6,349 nucleotides of DNA. Origin: Acidobacteriota bacterium (GTDB lineage: Bacteria > Acidobacteriota > Terriglobia > Acidiferrales > UBA7541). The position numbers and the translations under genes were made by a program. A model generated the notes under the pieces. That model did not search any database and had not been told where the DNA came from. It saw only the letters and a program-made list of their open reading frames with translations. This document shows positions 5,073-6,349 of this stretch, in pieces. The stretch is from positions 3,621 through 9,969 of the forward strand of contig PKXT01000139.1 of the NCBI GenBank assembly GCA_003133505.1, read 5' to 3'. Numbering within the stretch: position 1 is the first letter of the stretch; each line of letters begins with the position of its first letter.

Positions 5073-5924
5073 CTAACGAAGCAAATCTTCCAGTTGGGTA
5101 TGTGAATCCGTCCTGGCGTCGCGATACTTCACGATCACAGGGGTATAGAGAGACAATCCCCACTCTTTGCCTTGCCCTCGGGAAATAGGACGCGAGCCGG
5201 GCACGACGACAGCTTTTTCCGGAATGATTAGCGGACGATCTTCCCCGCCGGTATATACCTGGCCGCGCACAACGTCATAAACCGGAGTCGAGCGATTCAG
5301 AATTGTACCGGTGGCGAGCACCGCGCCGCGTTTTACAATCGTTCCCTCGTAGATTCCGCAATTTCCGCCGACGATTACCTCGTCCTCAACGATTACGGGC
5401 ATCGCTCCCACTGGTTCGAGCACTCCGCCAATTTGCGCCGCCGCGGAAATATGGCAGTCCTTTCCAACCTGCGCGCAGCTACCCACCAGTGCATGGGAAT
5501 CCACCATGGTGCCATTGTCCACATATGCTCCGACGTTGATGAACATCGGCGGCATGCACGTAACACCCTTACCAATGAAACAGCCGTCGCGGATACTCGA
5601 ACCACCGGGAACAATCCGCACGCCGTTTTCCAGGGTGATAATCCTTAACGGATAGGTTGCCTTATCAAAAAAAGGCAGTTGCGCGAAACCATTGGGCGTA
5701 AGCAAAGACATATCTACAACAGCGCCCATGCGGAACCCCAGCAGAATCCCTTTCTTAACCCAGGTATTCGTGCGCCAGCCCAGTTCCGAGCCGGCATCCG
5801 GTTCGGCCGCGCGCACCTCCCCGGTATTCAACGCATCCTTGAAAGCCTGGAATAGCCCAAACTGTTCTTCGGTATATCCCTCCGCCGGCCGATCAAATAA
5901 CGCTTCGATTTCTTCACGCAGCAT
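5073..5924 (-). CDS. dapD: 2,3,4,5-tetrahydropyridine-2,6-dicarboxylate N-succinyltransferase
   Basis: DapD transfers succinyl from succinyl-CoA to tetrahydrodipicolinate, committing the pathway to succinylated intermediates on the way to diaminopimelate and lysine. The 283-residue protein has the usual size. A helical N-terminal domain (1-about 95, including WVKKGILLGFRMG at 55-67) is followed by a left-handed beta-helix of hexapeptide repeats (about 100-240), then a short C-terminal domain. Family motifs are clear: FINVGAYVDNGTMVDSHALVGSCAQVG, where D142 aligns with the catalytic Asp, then IGGVLEP, and NCGIYEG, where E193 is the likely catalytic Glu. The enzyme is a trimer in characterised members. 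The ATG at 5924 overlaps the end of dapA by 11 bases and has GGGA six bases upstream, so translation is probably coupled. The presence of DapD implies that dapC and dapE lie elsewhere in the genome. Confidence 0.95.
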   Translation of the reverse strand: MLREEIEALFDRPAEGYTEEQFGLFQAFKDALNTGEVRAAEPDAGSELGWRTNTWVKKGILLGFRMGAVVDMSLLTPNGFAQLPFFDKATYPLRIITLENGVRIVPGGSSIRDGCFIGKGVTCMPPMFINVGAYVDNGTMVDSHALVGSCAQVGKDCHISAAAQIGGVLEPVGAMPVIVEDEVIVGGNCGIYEGTIVKRGAVLATGTILNRSTPVYDVVRGQVYTGGEDRPLIIPEKAVVVPGSRPISRGQGKEWGLSLYTPVIVKYRDARTDSHTQLEDLLR

Positions 5925-6349
5925 TATGTTTCCCGAGAAGATCCAGACTATTCAACAAACCGAGAATCATTTCTTGATTCTCGGGCCGCGGAGGAACCAT
6001 AGGCAGGCGCCATGCCGGCTCCAGAAGGCCCATTGCCGCCATGGCCGCCTTTACCGGAGCCGGATTCGACTCGATGAAGTTCATTTCCATCAGCGGTAAA
6101 TAGCGGCGCTGCAACTGGCGGGCGGCGGCAAAATCGCCATGCAAGCAGGACTGAGTCAGTTGCGTCATTTCCGCCGGAATCTCATTTGATACCACGGAAA
6201 TAACCCCTCGCCCTCCAAGCGCAATCAGGGGCAATGTGATGGCATCGTCCCCTGACAACACCACAAACTGCTCCGGCACATTCTGAATTACCGACGCCAT
6301 CTGGCCGATGTTTCCGGACGCCTCTTTCACTCCAATGATGTTCCCTATT
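5914..6349 (-). CDS. dapA: 4-hydroxy-tetrahydrodipicolinate synthase, C-terminal half (runs off right edge)
   Basis: DapA condenses pyruvate with aspartate semialdehyde, the first step dedicated to diaminopimelate and lysine. Only the last 144 codons are in the window; the frame stays open to the edge and reads IGNIIGVKEASGN at its visible start. The Lys of GVKEASGN (eighth visible residue) is the Schiff-base lysine. Further family hallmarks follow: LSGDDAITLP, the glycine-rich GGRGVISVVSNEIP, and FIESNPAPVKAAMAAMGL near the end. The family is about 290 residues, so roughly half is missing because of the window and not because of a defect. The stop TGA (5916-5914) lies inside the start of dapD, the classic sign of a coupled operon. 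Its position as first visible gene suggests that the promoter, and any lysine-responsive control, lies to the right of the window. Confidence 0.95.
   Translation of the reverse strand, partial: IGNIIGVKEASGNIGQMASVIQNVPEQFVVLSGDDAITLPLIALGGRGVISVVSNEIPAEMTQLTQSCLHGDFAAARQLQRRYLPLMEMNFIESNPAPVKAAMAAMGLLEPAWRLPMVPPRPENQEMILGLLNSLDLLGKHNAA

Noticed and set aside
1..6349. CRISPR arrays, insertion sequences, riboswitches, or a complete defence system
   Set aside because: No regularly spaced repeats, transposase motifs or lysine-riboswitch-like leader were seen. The 5' end of the lys operon, where a riboswitch would sit, is outside the window.

Overview
The window joins the end of a mobile genetic element (left, about 1-3030) to an ordinary chromosomal lysine-biosynthesis locus (right, about 3300-6349). 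The organism looks like a free-living, moderately GC-rich bacterium that makes lysine by the succinylated diaminopimelate route and uses selenocysteine. The flavour of the DapA/DapD/LysA proteins suggests Acidobacteriota, but this is an impression from sequence style and not a search result.

Left region, minus strand, reading away from the integrase: an unrecognised 258-residue protein (703-1479), a small excisionase-like winged-helix protein (397-657), and the N-terminus of a CHC2 zinc-finger phage/plasmid-type primase that runs off the left edge (1-395). The last two are separated by one base and are probably one operon. A divergent control region (1480-1603) carries a good sigma70-type promoter reading right. 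It drives a 53-codon zinc-ribbon mini-gene starting with GTG (1604-1765) whose end overlaps the start of a complete tyrosine integrase (1755-2900).

Thirty-one bases after the integrase stop lies a complete tRNA-Sec gene (selC, anticodon TCA, 2932-3030, CCA encoded) on the same strand. selC is a known target for integrative elements, but here the element lies on the 5' side of the tRNA instead of the usual 3' side. The acceptor and D helices contain mismatches that could mean the tRNA is a hybrid of element and host copies. This is the most unusual point in the window.

Right region, minus strand: dapA (C-terminal 144 residues, running off the right edge), dapD (overlapping dapA by 11 bases) and lysA (TTG start, 40 bases after dapD) form a compact lysine/diaminopimelate operon. 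A small VOC/glyoxalase-fold gene with its own strong ribosome binding site follows 97 bases after lysA. A 276-base stretch (3031-3306) between selC and the VOC gene has no convincing gene. I found no CRISPR array, transposase, rRNA or riboswitch.
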